The notes under the pieces are model-generated. The model did not search any database. It was given only the letters and a program-made list of their open reading frames with translations, and was not told the DNA's origin. The position numbers were made by a program, and so were the translations under genes. DNA of 64,000 bases, taken from Vanessa cardui. Taxonomy: Eukaryota; Arthropoda; Insecta; Lepidoptera; Nymphalidae. This document shows, in pieces, positions 34,801-45,660 of the stretch; position 1 is the first letter of the stretch, and each line of letters starts with the position of its first letter. Location: contig NC_061152.1 in assembly GCF_905220365.1 (NCBI RefSeq), positions 4,950,248 to 5,014,247 of the forward strand, given 5' to 3'.

Positions 34801-34954
34801 ACGTTGAAAACGCTGGCTGAGCCCTATGAGATAGATCAAAGAAATAGTGCTGTTTGAAACAGCAAACAGCAAAAACGAGTCAGTGTAGCTGCATGAGGAC
34901 ACGACATCGTTGTTTCTAAGATTAAAAATTAACGATGGGGGATGATGACTTCCA

Positions 34955-35385
34955 AGCAGGATATATTAATTTAAATAACTGTATTAACTAACATGACTTT
35001 GTATTTTTTAAGTGTTGAAAAAGAGTAACTACTGAGTTTCTTGACGGTTCTTTTAGATAGAATCCACTTTCCGAACCGGTCACTTGATTGTAAAATGACG
35101 ATTCAAAAGTACTTGTAAAAGCCTACTTGAATAAAGTTTATTTTATTTTGATTTCGATGATGTCGAGTAGTGTGTACACCGAATTTTATGGGTACGCCAC
35201 TCCGAGGTCCTGGGTTCGATTCGCAGCCGAGTCGATATAGATTGTCATTAGTTTTCTATGTTGTCTTGGGTCTGGGTGTTAGTGGTACCGTCCTTACTTC
35301 TGTTTTTCCATAAAACAAGTGCTTAGGCTACATACATTGGGTTCAGAGTAATGTATGTGATATTGTCCAATATTTATTTATTTAT
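34955..35385 (+). mobile_element. LINE-F 3' UTR, then SINE B
   Basis: 34955-35155: CTTCCAAGCAGGATATATTA to CTTGAATAAAGTTTATTTTA. 35157-35385: SINE B (GTCGAGTAGTGTGTACACCG, B box GGTTCGATTC, body TTTTCTATGTTGTCTTGGGT). 35386-35814 is AT-rich and unassigned. Confidence 0.75.
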
Positions 35386-35814
35386 TATTATTTATTTGTC
35401 AGTGTACTTTCGAACTTGAAAGAAACAATTTTACTCAAACGTCAGACATTTAATTTACAATATCTAAGAAGTAAATCATTCGCTCCTATAAAACTTTTCG
35501 CTAAATTGAATCTAATACGAATGATATGCTATACGTCATAACGCACACAAGTATGGGCTGTATGTGTGTGCTGTTAATGCAAGCCCACCTTGATTTCCCA
35601 AATGAATTGCTTACTCCTAAACTTTGACGTGCCTTGGACGGCTTTATGCTACGACGTACCGAAATTAGTTTTAAAACTCAAATATAAATTAACGAATTCT
35701 TTTAGGTCAGTGGGCTATGTATTTAACTTGTGTGCTTGTATTTGTGTTACGTAATAATGTTTAAAAGTATATTTGACAATTTTTCAGTATTATATTAAAA
35801 AATCAATAATCAAT

Positions 35815-36080
35815 ATATCCTTTATTCAAGTAGACTTCTACAAGCAATTTTCAATCGTCATTTAACAATTAAGTGAAGCTACCACCGGTTTGGAAAGAAT
35901 TATAATTTAATTAAAATAAGAAATATTAACCGTTCCTTACCAACGTCAATACTCCACCAATATTGGGAGGAAATATTTAATGTGCCTTGTAAAGAGCCGA
36001 GATGGCTCAATGGTTAGAAGGAGTGCATCTTAACTGAAGATTGCTGGTACAAACCCAGGCAAGCATTCCTGAATACATGA
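35815..36080. mobile_element. LINE-F, family C and SINE A fragments
   Basis: 35815-35900 (-): reversed LINE-F end (CAAGTAGACTTCTACAAGCA). 35925-35990 (+): family C scrap (CCGTTCCTTACCAACGTCAA). 35996-36080 (+): SINE A head (GAGCCGAGATGGCTCAATGG). Confidence 0.6.
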
Positions 36081-36197
36081 AGTAAAGATTTTTCAACTGT
36101 CTGTATTGAACAGATATTTTTTTATTATGTTATTAAAAACAAAACAAGATTACGTAACGAAAACACTCATAAGATATAACGTCAGGTTTTATCTCAG

Positions 36198-36313
36198 TAA
36201 TTGGATAATAAATAATATAATTTCGAGTTACGCGATCTCGTTTAAGACTGTTCCTTTCGACCACAAAGGCACGTCGGTTGAACATATTGCCCAAGTTACG
36301 AGAAACGCTGAAG
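36198..36313 (+). CDS. Candidate coding exon, unidentified
   Basis: Open frame ending at an AAG|GTATAT donor; the acceptor is either GTTTTATCTCAG (36197; exon 116 bp, phase 2 in, 1 out) or CTCGTTTAAG (36246; 67 bp, phase 0 in). The last 30 residues (SYAISFKTVPFDHKGTSVEH, then IAQVTRNAEG) use GC-richer, CpG-containing codons unlike the AT-rich flanks, which favours real coding sequence. Product unknown; cDNA evidence would be needed. Confidence 0.4.
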
Positions 36314-36559
36314 GTATATAATGTGTATTGTTATATAATGGGAATATTAAACGAATATAAACATTGAAATCAAGAAACAGTTTTCGGTTAAACAACTTTA
36401 AGGCTGCGTTTTGATGGATGACTGACCTCATGATGAGTTTCTTTTGAAAAATATAGTAGTTTAAATATTTATAAATATCTTTCCTTAGTTATTACAACAG
36501 CGTTCTAATAATATATATAAAATAAAGCTGGGCAAAAATTGTATTACATAATAAACAAA

Positions 36560-36680
36560 TTTCGTAGCATCGCATAGCATTGTGTAGCCGTTTGCTACAT
36601 ACGACATACCGTAGCAAAGTGCTACGAGACTGTTTAAATTCAACGTACTTTCTTACTAGCAATTGCTTACTTAGCAATTG
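36560..36680. repeat. GCTACG-type cluster with a direct repeat
   Basis: TTCGTAGCATCGCATAGCAT, GTAGCCGTTTGCTACATACG, CCGTAGCAAAGTGCTACGAG; then AGCAATTGCT appears twice (about 36659 and 36674). Same motif class as 9265-9335. 36681-36980 is unassigned. Confidence 0.55.
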
Positions 36681-36984
36681 CTAATTTACTATTTTGCTTG
36701 AATAGGAGAGGTTCAGTGCAACTTGTATAAAAATAAAATCTTGTTCAGAAAATAAGTTCTAAAAATAGGTTTTCTTACTATGTTTGCTCTGAGGATCCTC
36801 TTAGCTCAGGGGAAGGCTGTATTGTATAAGGCCGCTTTGCCCTATGGTATTTGAGTCTACGGTTTTGGGACTGCTTTACTTTATACATACGTGTTACCGA
36901 AGTCTTCCTAAGAAACACCCTGTACCAGTAGGTGTCACTGTAATCGGCTTTCAGGATTTAAATAAGTTTCTAATCTAACTCGTA

Positions 36985-37272
36985 GAGCTGAGATGGCCCA
37001 GCGGTTAGAACACGTGCATCTTAACTGATGATTGCGGGTTCAAACCCAGGCAAGCACCTCTATATATATATATATATATGCTTCTCGTGCTCGGCGGTGA
37101 AGGAAAACATCGTTAGGAAACCTGCATATGTCTAATTTCATCGAAATTCTGCCACATGTGCATTCCAACAAGCCGCATTGGAACAGCGTGGTGGATGATA
37201 TGTTCCAAGCCCTCTCCTTAATGGAAGAGGATGCCTTATCCCAGCAGTGGGATTTACAGGCTGTTACTTTAC
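36985..37272 (+). mobile_element. SINE A, (TA)n subtype
   Basis: Head GAGCTGAGATGGCCCAGCGG, GCACCTC(TA)n, body, 3' end CCCAGCAGTGGGATTTACAG and GGCTGTTACTTTACTT. 37275-37525 is unassigned. Confidence 0.85.
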
Positions 37273-37529
37273 TTGTAGTAAGTCGGTGGACATTGGGTAA
37301 GTAAACATGTTCAACTTAACAGCAATTTCATTCGATTTGAATCCAGTTTGAGACGACAATATTTCAAAATGTTATGAACAACCTACAATAACAACATCAT
37401 CTCCATAAAAGATGGAACAAATATCCAATGAACGTATTTGAGTCTGAAGCTTCATAAATTACATCAAAAGTGATTCAATAGTTCAGCCTTGAGCGCGTTA
37501 TAATGAGACGAAGAAATTTGATGTTATAT

Positions 37530-38290
37530 TCATAACCTAGACATCTGTCTATCTGTCGATCTGTTGCTGTATCTCAGCTAAATTACTGAACAAATTTTCA
37601 TGAATTATTTACGACCGACCCCTAGAAAGCGAGTGAAGCCACAGGTGATAGGTGACTCTTGCATTTCTAATATTAGTATAGAAGAATGGTATAATAAACA
37701 CATATTGGTACAGACAAAATGTACTCAATAATTGCTAACAATAGTTTTATCCAGAATTTCAAACGGCAAACATTTGGTCCAGTATTTATACAGCATTAGG
37801 AATAACGCTCGGTGTCTTTGAGAGCGGGCACGAGCACGCATTCGAGGCCATCTCGGCAATTATATTTAATTTACACGACAGGTCAACTGATGGTCACTAC
37901 CACTCATTCTTTACATCACAAATTTACCGCTTGCCTTACGAATAAAGATCCCTTGTGCCTGTTTACACTGATTCACTCACCCTTCAAACCGGAACATAAC
38001 AATACTGAATGTTTCTGTTTCACGGTAGAATATCTGATGTGTGAATAATACCTACTATGACAGGGCTGCACAAAGTCCTACCACCCTACTAAAATAGATT
38101 GAAATTCAGAAGCAATTGTTACCTATATCCATAATATACACTAACACTACGCAGAATTTTGTATCGTTCTGTTCTGGTGAGCGTAACTACAGGTATATGG
38201 TATATAATAAATTAGATCCCAAGTTTGGTGGCGCACTGAAAATGTGAGGAATGTTTAATAATTCTTTTTTCGCTATAATCTATGAGCATC
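37530..38290. mobile_element. Helitron I and two diverged family C fragments
   Basis: 37530-37680: Helitron I-like (TCTGTCGATCTGTTGCTGTA, GACCGACCCCTAGAAAGCGA). 37860-38095 (+): family C (CAACTGATGGTCACTACCAC to GGGCTGCACAAAGTCCTACC). 38160-38290 (-): family C scrap (GTGAGCGTAACTACAGGTAT, GTTTGGTGGCGCACTGAAAA). Confidence 0.55.
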
Positions 38291-38340
38291 TCTCTTTCTC
38301 TATATCTCTATCTCTTTTTATAGTGAACGGTCTTAACATA

Positions 38341-38715
38341 ATTATCATTACATAGTATAAAACAAAGTTACTTACTGATACCTGTTTCCATGTATGATTA
38401 GATCTTTAAAATTACGCAACGGATTCTAATGCGTTTTTTTAAAGATAGAGCGATTTGAGAGGAAGGTTTTTGTATATAACACATGGACAATATAGTAAAG
38501 TAACACTGGTATTTTAAAAGTTTCTAATGGGATGTTGTAAATAATTCTGTAGTATATCTAAAGACTCACCCCGGCTTCGAACGGGTGCAATGCTTATATT
38601 AAATAGTATGTCTCTATATAACACGTTCACCGTTTTGTTTTGTCAAGTTTACACCACAGAAACCTCTATATCCCTGCGTTTTAAATGTTTAATATCTTCG
38701 AAAATATTCATTCTA
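38341..38715. mobile_element. Helitron D (forward) against Helitron G (reverse)
   Basis: 38341-38560 (+): CATTACATAGTATAAAACAA to CTGTAGTATATCTAAAG. 38565-38715 (-): ACTCACCCCGGCTTCGAACG to CCTGCGTTTTAAATG. They meet near their 3' ends. 38716-39040 is unassigned. Confidence 0.65.
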
Positions 38716-39044
38716 AACATGTGCCCAATATTTCTCTCTTTTAATCTAATATATAATATAAGTACATATACATATATTATATGTAAATTTTACCTTTCTG
38801 CACTGCTTCTCTGTACAAACTTTAACTATGCTAAATCTCTCACACCGTGAGCGCAATGAGCTTAAGAAGGGATAAAGTCACTTCAATTCGTATTAGTATA
38901 TATACTAGCGATACCGCGCAACTTTGCACGACTGTAATTTATTATTTAATAAATTTAGAAGTGTGTTTAGTAAGGAAATATTAAATAGATATTTTTGTTT
39001 TATAAAGTTTATTTACTGATGAATAGGGCATATTTAATTGGCGA

Positions 39045-39250
39045 TGATTGCCTGTTTACAATTTATCTCGTGCTAAGTGTGCGAGTGCGAGTAAACCTAC
39101 ATGTGTCTAATTTTATAGAAATTCTGCCACACGTGTATTCCACCAACCCGCATTGGAAAAGCATGGTGGAAAATGTTCCAAGCGTTTTCCTCAAAGGGAG
39201 AGGAGGCCTTAGCCCAGCACTGGGATATTTACAGGCTGTTGTTATTGTTT
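39045..39250 (+). mobile_element. SINE A, 5' truncated
   Basis: TGCCTGTTTACAATTTATCTC through CACGTGTATTCCACCAACCC to CCCAGCACTGGGATATTTAC, with a short (GTT)-like tail. Confidence 0.8.
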
Positions 39251-39394
39251 TTGTGAGGCATATTACTCACAATATTGTGTCAAAGATAAAAAGCGTGGTT
39301 TAATATTTATTGTTTTCTAGGCAGGTTATATTATAGTTTTATTTTTTAGTGAAAAATGATTTTTTGGTAAATACATAAATAAATAAATATAAAT

Positions 39395-39712
39395 ATAAAT
39401 ATGGGACAACATCACATACATTACTCTGATCCCAATGTAAGTAGCTAAAGCACTTGTGTTATGGAAAATCATAAGAAACGACGGTATCACAAACACCCAG
39501 ACCCAAGACAACATAGAAAATTAATGAATTTTCTACATCGACTCGGCCGGGAATCGAACCCGGGACCTCGGAGTGGCGTACCCATGAAAACCAGTATACA
39601 CACTACTCGACCACGGAGGTCGTCAAACATATATACAATATGCATTCGGTAAAAAGCGTTTATTTTAGTATTACAAACAGACACTCCCTTACACAATTTT
39701 ATTATATGTATA
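39395..39712 (-). mobile_element. SINE B, then Helitron H terminal fragment
   Basis: 39395-39628: SINE B from GGGACAACATCACATACATT to CTCGACCACGGAGGTCGTC; the head keeps an intact antisense B box (GGAATCGAACCC). 39640-39712: reversed Helitron H start (CAAACAGACACTCCCTTACA). 39713-39980 is unassigned. Confidence 0.8.
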
Positions 39713-39984
39713 TGTAGCTATGCCTGAAAGTCAACAAGCATTAGATCCACGTTTTTTTATCATCTATATAATCTTGCGTTGAATAATATTCTGCAGGATT
39801 TATTGACTTTGCGAAGTCGGAAGCTTGGCGTTATAAGCTTATCCTTATGTATTGTGTACATACAATGATTATCAGTGATTCTATCAAAGTGATCAATGTT
39901 ATTGTGAATATACATAATATTGTCTTAAATATATTGTGACGCAAAAGTAACTTTTCATACTTTGTTAAAAACATTTTTATACTT

Positions 39985-40262
39985 GGTGGTTGGGCTTTGT
40001 GCAAGCCCGTCTGGGTACCACCCACTCATCAGTTATTCTACCGCCAAATAACAGTACTCAGTATTGTTGTGTTCCGGTTTGAAGGGTGAGCCAGTGTAAC
40101 TACAGGCAAAAGGGACATAACATCTTAGTTCCCAAGGTTGGTAGCACATTGAAGATGTAAGGAATAGTTAATATTTCTTACAGCGTCATTGTCTATGGGT
40201 GATGGTCACCACTTACCATCAGGTGGCCCATATGCTCGTCCACCAAACTATATCATAAAAAA
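39985..40262 (-). mobile_element. Family C, full length
   Basis: TTGGTGGTTGGGCTTTGTGC to GGCCCATATGCTCGTCCACC, then CAAACTATATCATAAAAAAA, giving the A-rich 3' end clearly. Confidence 0.9.
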
Positions 40263-40311
40263 ACATCCCAGTTTATAATCTTGGAATATCCAAGATTATA
40301 AATACAAGAAG

Positions 40312-40575
40312 AGCCGAGATGGCCCAGTTGTTAGAACGCGTACATCTTAACCGATGAATGCGGATTCAAACCCAGGCAAGCACTGAATTTTCATGTGCTT
40401 AATTTGTGTTTATAATTCATCTCGAGATCGGGGGTGACGGAAAACATCGTGAGGTAACCTGCATTTATCTAATTTCATAGAAATTCTGCCACATGTATAT
40501 GCTTCAACCCGCACTGGAGCAGCGTAATGGAATATGTTCCAAACCGTCTCCTCAAAAGGGAGAAGAGGCTTTATG
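40312..40575 (+). mobile_element. SINE A, 3' truncated
   Basis: Head GAGCCGAGATGGCCCAGTTG, body, ends at GAAGAGGCTTTA just before the HSE palindrome; the CCCAGCAGTGGG block is missing. Confidence 0.8.
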
Positions 40576-40602
40576 GGAACAACAAACCGAAAACGTAACG
40601 TT

Positions 40603-40647
40603 CGAACGTTCGGGAATGTTCTAGAACGTTCTAGAACATTCCCGAAC
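40603..40647. promoter_or_regulatory. Nine-pentamer heat-shock-element array
   Basis: Read in fives from 40603: CGAAC, GTTCG, GGAAT, GTTCT, AGAAC, GTTCT, AGAAC, ATTCC, CGAAC. Every unit fits nGAAn or nTTCn and they alternate without a slip. HSF trimers bind three such units; more raise cooperativity. Bases 40606-40649 form a perfect 44-bp palindrome. No heat-shock gene is visible nearby. 40650-41110 contains no recognised element or gene. Confidence 0.6.
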
Positions 40648-41115
40648 GTCAAAACCGACCAAAGTCACACCACTATCTGATGTGTAGTGTAGGAATACAC
40701 ACAAAACAAATGAATACACATACAAACGCATTTATCACGCAAACTTCTCCCAGAACTGACACAAAACTAATTTCCTCCGACCACATTAATATACACAATA
40801 CTTTTTATTAGTAGTCGGTTAAACAAGAATCTAAGTCATTTACCTTCAGTTATTTCTATTATTGTACTAAAACAATTTTATATTGAACCTTATGTATAAC
40901 GGTATATGGTTTAAATTTCAATGTGCAATAATATTGTCTTACAAAGGAATATTTTCAAGACACTGTAGTCCTTATATAAATAGATATAAGGTTCTTGTAG
41001 TGGAACGGAATGTATTTAATAATAAACAGATTGTCACTATAAAAGTACCGTCAGTAGAAACGTATTAGAGAACGGGTTTTGTACAGGATTTTTTTTTGGA
41101 TAAGCTCCACTTTTT

Positions 41116-41350
41116 GACGACCTCCGTGGTCGAGTGGTGTGTACACCGGTTTTCAAGGGTACGCCACTCCGAGGTCCCGGGTTCGATTCCCGGCCGAGTC
41201 GATATAGATTATCATTAGTTTTCTATGTTGCCTTGGGTCTGGGTGTTTGTGGTACCTTCGTTACTTCTGATATTCCATAACACAAGTGCTTTAGCTACTT
41301 ACATTGGGATCAGAGTAATGTATGTGATGTTGTCTCATATTTATTTATTT
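41116..41350 (+). mobile_element. SINE B, full length
   Basis: GACGACCTCCGTGGTCGAGT, A box and exact B box GGTTCGATTCC, body, and an A/T-rich (TATT)n tail. It is the least degraded B copy in the window. Confidence 0.9.
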
Positions 41351-41356
41351 ATTTAC

Positions 41357-41990
41357 TTTTCAACTGACTTCAAAAAGGAGGTGTAGCGGAGTTGTGAATG
41401 ATGTTGTAGATGAGGTTTGATTAAAACAAAGTTTCTTCCACTACTAATTTATTTCTTGTAGAAATAATAAACACGAAGATAGGCACAGCACAGAATAGAA
41501 TGAGAAGAACGAAATATGAAGATAAGTTTAGATGGAAAAGGAAGTATGACTTATTACAAAGACTTAAGGTGCAAAATCGTGTAGCAAATTACAAGCAATA
41601 AGCGACGTGCGTTCAGTATCAGTTATCTATTCGTCTGTGTGTTTTTTTATGTTTGTTACCTTATCACTTTTCACTGGGTGAAGCTAGAAAGCTAGCTCTT
41701 GGCTAGCTTGGTTTTATACGATAATATACTGGGTCAATCAAGGGACTCGTATCGCTTCTTACTTTGATTATGTCGCGGGCCCGTGGTTGGCACCGGCTCC
41801 AAATATAACAATAACTACGTTATACAATCGTAGATCGACTTTTAAGTAGTCTAATATTTTTCATTTCATTTTACTTAGGAGGACTCTAAAAAATGTTTTG
41901 AATACGCAATTATTTTTATTACTTTTTAGTGCATATTCATTTGTTTCAAAATAGTGCCTTATCTCAAGTCGGTTGTTTTTATTGTTAACT
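41357..41990 (-). mobile_element. Truncated composite E with an unknown insert
   Basis: Outer end CAACTGACTTCAAAAAGGAG is split after GGAGGT by about 237 bp of unrelated sequence (41384-41620), then GTTTGTTACCTTATCACTTT resumes and jumps to the loop and right foldback arm (to 41990). The insert contains a short basic open frame (KYEDKFRWKRKYDLLQRLKV) and no element I recognise. Confidence 0.65.
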
Positions 41991-42014
41991 TTTTTTATTG
42001 ATCAATTATATTCA

Positions 42015-42130
42015 GTTGCGATGGCCCAGTGGTCAGGTCGCGTGTATTTTAACCGATAATTGCGGGTCAAATCTAGTTAAGTACTACTTAATTTTCATGT
42101 GCTTAATAAGTGCTTATAACTTATCTACGA
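42015..42130 (+). mobile_element. SINE A head fragment
   Basis: CAGTTGCGATGGCCCAGTGG to TTCATGTGCTTAATAAGTGC; degenerate B box. 42131-42360 is unassigned. Confidence 0.7.
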
Positions 42131-42364
42131 AAAATAATACGTAATCACTACTAAATATAAATATTAACACTAAGTTTTTAGAGTGAATGAAGTAGAGATA
42201 AAAAAATAAATAATTATTAAGTAATTGTTTTGCAATCGCTACTTGGATCGTGAATGTAATAAGGTTATTATTTACGACTATTTTGGATATTGTTTTCTGT
42301 AATGTTTGTATTTCGACTCGACTTTACTTGTACGACTTGAGATTAACTAGAAAGTGAAGCGAGC

Positions 42365-42500
42365 AATTTGGGAACTTTCTAGAGAGCGTTCGATTTTTGA
42401 ATATCTAAAATATTGACTATTTCAAGGTCGTTGCAGTTTCGAGAACGTTCGAGAAGTGTTCGATTTTTGAAAATCGAAATTATGACAACTTGAAGGTCAT
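42365..42500 (+). repeat. Tandem repeat of about 68 bp with HSE-like units
   Basis: Two diverged units: each has a GAAC/TTC-rich start, GTTCGATTTTTGAA, and CAAGGTCGTTGCAG or GAAGGTCATCGCA. At 42437-42456 four perfect alternating pentamers occur (TTTCG, AGAAC, GTTCG, AGAAG); at 42371-42380 two (GGAAC, TTTCT). Confidence 0.55.
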
Positions 42501-43150
42501 CGCACTGAGTAGATTTTGATGCGGTTTATGTAAAAGATAGAGTGATTCGAGAGGAAGGTTTTTGTATATAATACATGGACAATGTAGTGAAGATACGCTG
42601 ATAATTTCAGAAGTTTCTAATGTGATGTCGCAAATAAACAAATTCGGCAGTATATTTAGCATATTTATATTTAGCATTAGTATTATTCATCAGTATTGCA
42701 TCGGTGCGAAGTCGGGGCGGATCGGTAGTCTTTAATATTATCTTGTATCGTTTAATATGCCTTACTTATATCTGTTTTGAAGTCGGTGTCACCCAAGAAA
42801 ACCCTACAGTATATCTATCAAAAAACAATACGAGAATACTTTAAGAAATATGATTTTTACAAATTACTTTTTATACGATAAAATATACTGGGTCAATGAA
42901 GGGGCTCGTATCACTTCTTTCTTTTGATTATTGAGGCGCGTGCCCGTGGCTGACACCGACTCCAATATAACAATAACTATTACTACATTATATAATCGTA
43001 AATCGACTTTTAAGTAGTCTAATATTTTTCATTTCGTTTTACTTAGGACTTCAAAAAAATATGTTGAATACGCAATTATTTTTATTACTTTTCATCCATA
43101 TTCATTTGTTTTAAAATAGTGTTTTGTTTGAAGTCAGTTTTTTTAGGTCA
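42500..43150. mobile_element. Helitron D, then composite E foldback
   Basis: 42500-42728 (+): TTTTGATGCGGTTTATGTAA to GCGAAGTCGGGGCGGATCGG, ending TAG rather than CTAG. 42778-43150: inner foldback with a shortened left arm (GAAGTCGGTGTCACCC), complete loop and right arm. 43151-43430 is unassigned. Confidence 0.7.
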
Positions 43151-43431
43151 ATTTAATTACATCAATTTGAGCTAATAGGTAGTCTCCATTAACTATGGAT
43201 ATACGCGAGAAGACTTTTTATAGTTCATGTAACAATTACACGAACACAAACTAAAACAGTGGAGTCAAGGTTGTGCATTAAACGAAGTTCCGGCACGTTT
43301 GGTCGGACTTGTCGTAGCTTGCTCTACATCTGTGGTTTAGATACTTGCAGGTTCTTTTTGAACATTGCAAAAATAATTTTTTGAAGTCTAATGAGTAACT
43401 GACAATATAGACATTATCAAAGTTTTTCATT

Positions 43432-43980
43432 GCTTAGTATAAAACAACGTCGCTTATAACTGTCTCTATGTATGCTTAGATCTTTAAAATTACGCAAAGG
43501 ATTTTGATGCGGTTTTTATGTAGATAGTAATTCGAGAGTATGGTTTTTGTATATGATACATGGACAATATAGTAAATAAACACTGATAATTTTAGAAGTT
43601 TCTAATGTGATGTCGTAAATAAACAAATTCTGTAGTATATTTAGTGTCAGTATTGAGTTTCGCTATATGAAAATAACTCTATCTGCCTCTCTGTCGTTCT
43701 TTCACGACCGAACGAATAAACTGACTCTGATGAAATTTGGTATGAAGCAAACTTGAACTCCAAGAAAGGAGCTTCCTTGGTGGTAGGGCTTTGTGCAAAC
43801 CCGTCTGGGTACCACCCACTCATCAGTTATTCTTCCGCCAAATAACAGTAGTCAGTATTGTTGTGTTCCGGTTTGAAGGGTGAGTGAACCAGTGTAATTA
43901 CAGGCACAAGGGACATAACATCTTAGTTCCCAAGGTTGGTGGCACATTGACGATGTAAGGAATAGTTAATATTTTTCACT
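43432..43980. mobile_element. Helitron D, Helitron I and family C fragments
   Basis: 43432-43655 (+): Helitron D (GCTTAGTATAAAACAACGTC to TATTTAGTGTCAGTATTGAG), 3' end lost. 43665-43775 (+): Helitron I core (CGACCGAACGAATAAACTGA). 43778-43980 (-): family C (CCTTGGTGGTAGGGCTTTGT to CATTGACGATGTAAGGAATA). Confidence 0.7.
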
Positions 43981-44004
43981 TCACTTATAAATAATAATAA
44001 TAAT

Positions 44005-44240
44005 AATAAATATGAGACAACATCACATACATTACTCTGATCCCAATGTAAGTAGCTGAAGCACTTGTGTTATGGAAATCAGAAGTAACGACGGTACCAC
44101 ATATACCCAGACCCAAGACAACATAGAAAAGTAATGGTAATCTACATCGACTTGGCCGAGAATCGAACCCGGGACCTCAGAGTGGCGTACCCATGAAAAC
44201 CGGTGTACACACCACTCGACCTCCATGATCGTCTTACTAT
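44005..44240 (-). mobile_element. SINE B, fused to a family C end
   Basis: AATATGAGACAACATCACAT to ACACCACTCGACCTCCATGA, with a (TAA)n at its 3' side (43988-44008). After it, TATCAGGTGGCCCATATGAT is a family C terminus, so this SINE B lies within family C. 44280-44590 is unassigned. Confidence 0.85.
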
Positions 44241-44649
44241 CAGGTGGCCCATATGATCGTCCGAAAAAAAAACAACACAAAAAGTAGGCCACTTTTTTGC
44301 CGTAAAACGCGAATGGATCCGTGGAACACTACTAGTAGTGTAAAACATTTACCACGAAATTGCTTCACGATGGAATGGACTACACGTCAAAGTTTAAAGA
44401 ACGTTCAGATTAGCATATGACTTAAAGTCAAAACAGTTTATATATTATTCATGACAACCGAAGGCTTGTATGCGAAGCCTATGTAAAGATTGACCGAGAA
44501 ATAAAATTTAAATGTATCAATAGCTATTCAACTTGGGATTACTGTTTGTGAAGGTATACAGACTTAGAATTATATTTATTTAATGTTTAAAATCTGTGTC
44601 AATAGATGGCGCTGATTCGAATTTCGTCGAAACTGAATCGCGCTGGCTA

Positions 44650-45360
44650 TGTTTTTATTTTCAACTATTAATTTAATTCATTGTCAGTCCACGCAATTTC
44701 ACTCAATCATGACCGCATCGTCATGTCCGTTCACCGGGATCCACCGAGGCTTGATCGTTCTGTGGCGTAAACTCCACCCGGATCAGACACCATGGATAGT
44801 TATGGATAATTGGATAGTAATCCACCTAGTGACCCGGCTGTAGTTGCAAATGGCGTTGCCATCACTGTAGGGGGCTATCGCCCCGACCAGTTACCCCTTG
44901 GCCCATGAGTGCTTGCGTGGATATCTCAAGTAGTTGATTGGTGACGCTGTTGAGGCCAGCCAGTCAAACAGATATTGAATATCCCAAAATATACAAATTC
45001 AAAAAAGGGCGCTCCTAAAAATTTCCCACAACTGGTGTTTATGTGATTTTTTTCGAATTGTTTTGGAAAATTAATAAAAGGTTGTCCAACGTCCATCTTT
45101 AATCAATTCTTACCTTTCGAGGGTGACTCAACACCCCCTCCCATTTCCCAAAGTCCACTATGGGAGTTGGTGATAACAGGTTTACAGGAAGCCCAACCAT
45201 AGACAATCAAGGCGAGCAAAGCGGTCCTATAGCTTTCGCCAAAAAAAGGGATAGGGCTTATAGTCTTTTAGTGGGTACTGGTATTGGGGCATAGTTAACG
45301 TTGTGTTCATAGGTGAGTCCCATTTTAAATGTGTGTCTAATAAATCGAGATAATAAAGGT
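44650..45360. other. Unclassified GC-richer segment
   Basis: 44690-44960 is GC-richer than its flanks (CCGTTCACCGGGATCCACCG, GGGGGCTATCGCCCCGACCA); 45110-45300 contains TTTTAGTGGGTACTGGTATT. It may be an old LINE fragment related to 22945-23270. No long frame stays open and I cannot name it. An isolated AGATGGCGCTGATTCG lies near 44604. Confidence 0.3.
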
Positions 45361-45379
45361 AAAGTATCGCTTAAATCTT

Positions 45380-45660
45380 CGGTTAGAACACGTGCATCTT
45401 AACCGATGATTTCGGGTTCAAACCCAGGCAAGCAACACTATATATATATGTGCTTAATTTGTATTTATAATTTATCTCGTGCTCGGCCGTGAAGGAAAAC
45501 ATTGTGAGGAAACCTGAATGTGTCTAATTTCATCGAAATTCTGATACATGTGCATTCCACCAATCCGCATTGGAACAGCGTGGTGGAATATGTTCCAAGC
45601 CTTCTCCTTAATGGAAGAGGAGGCCATTAGCCCAGCAGTGGGAAATTTACAGACTTACTA
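45380..45660 (+). mobile_element. SINE A, (TA)n subtype
   Basis: The head lacks its first bases (starts TTCGGTTAGAACACGTGC); then the B box, (TA)n, body, and CCCAGCAGTGGGAAATTTAC. 45661-46135 is unassigned. Confidence 0.85.

Noticed and set aside
40410..40652. Minus-strand open frame through SINE A and the HSE palindrome
   Set aside because: Most of it is SINE A; the repeated Arg/Phe text comes from the palindrome.
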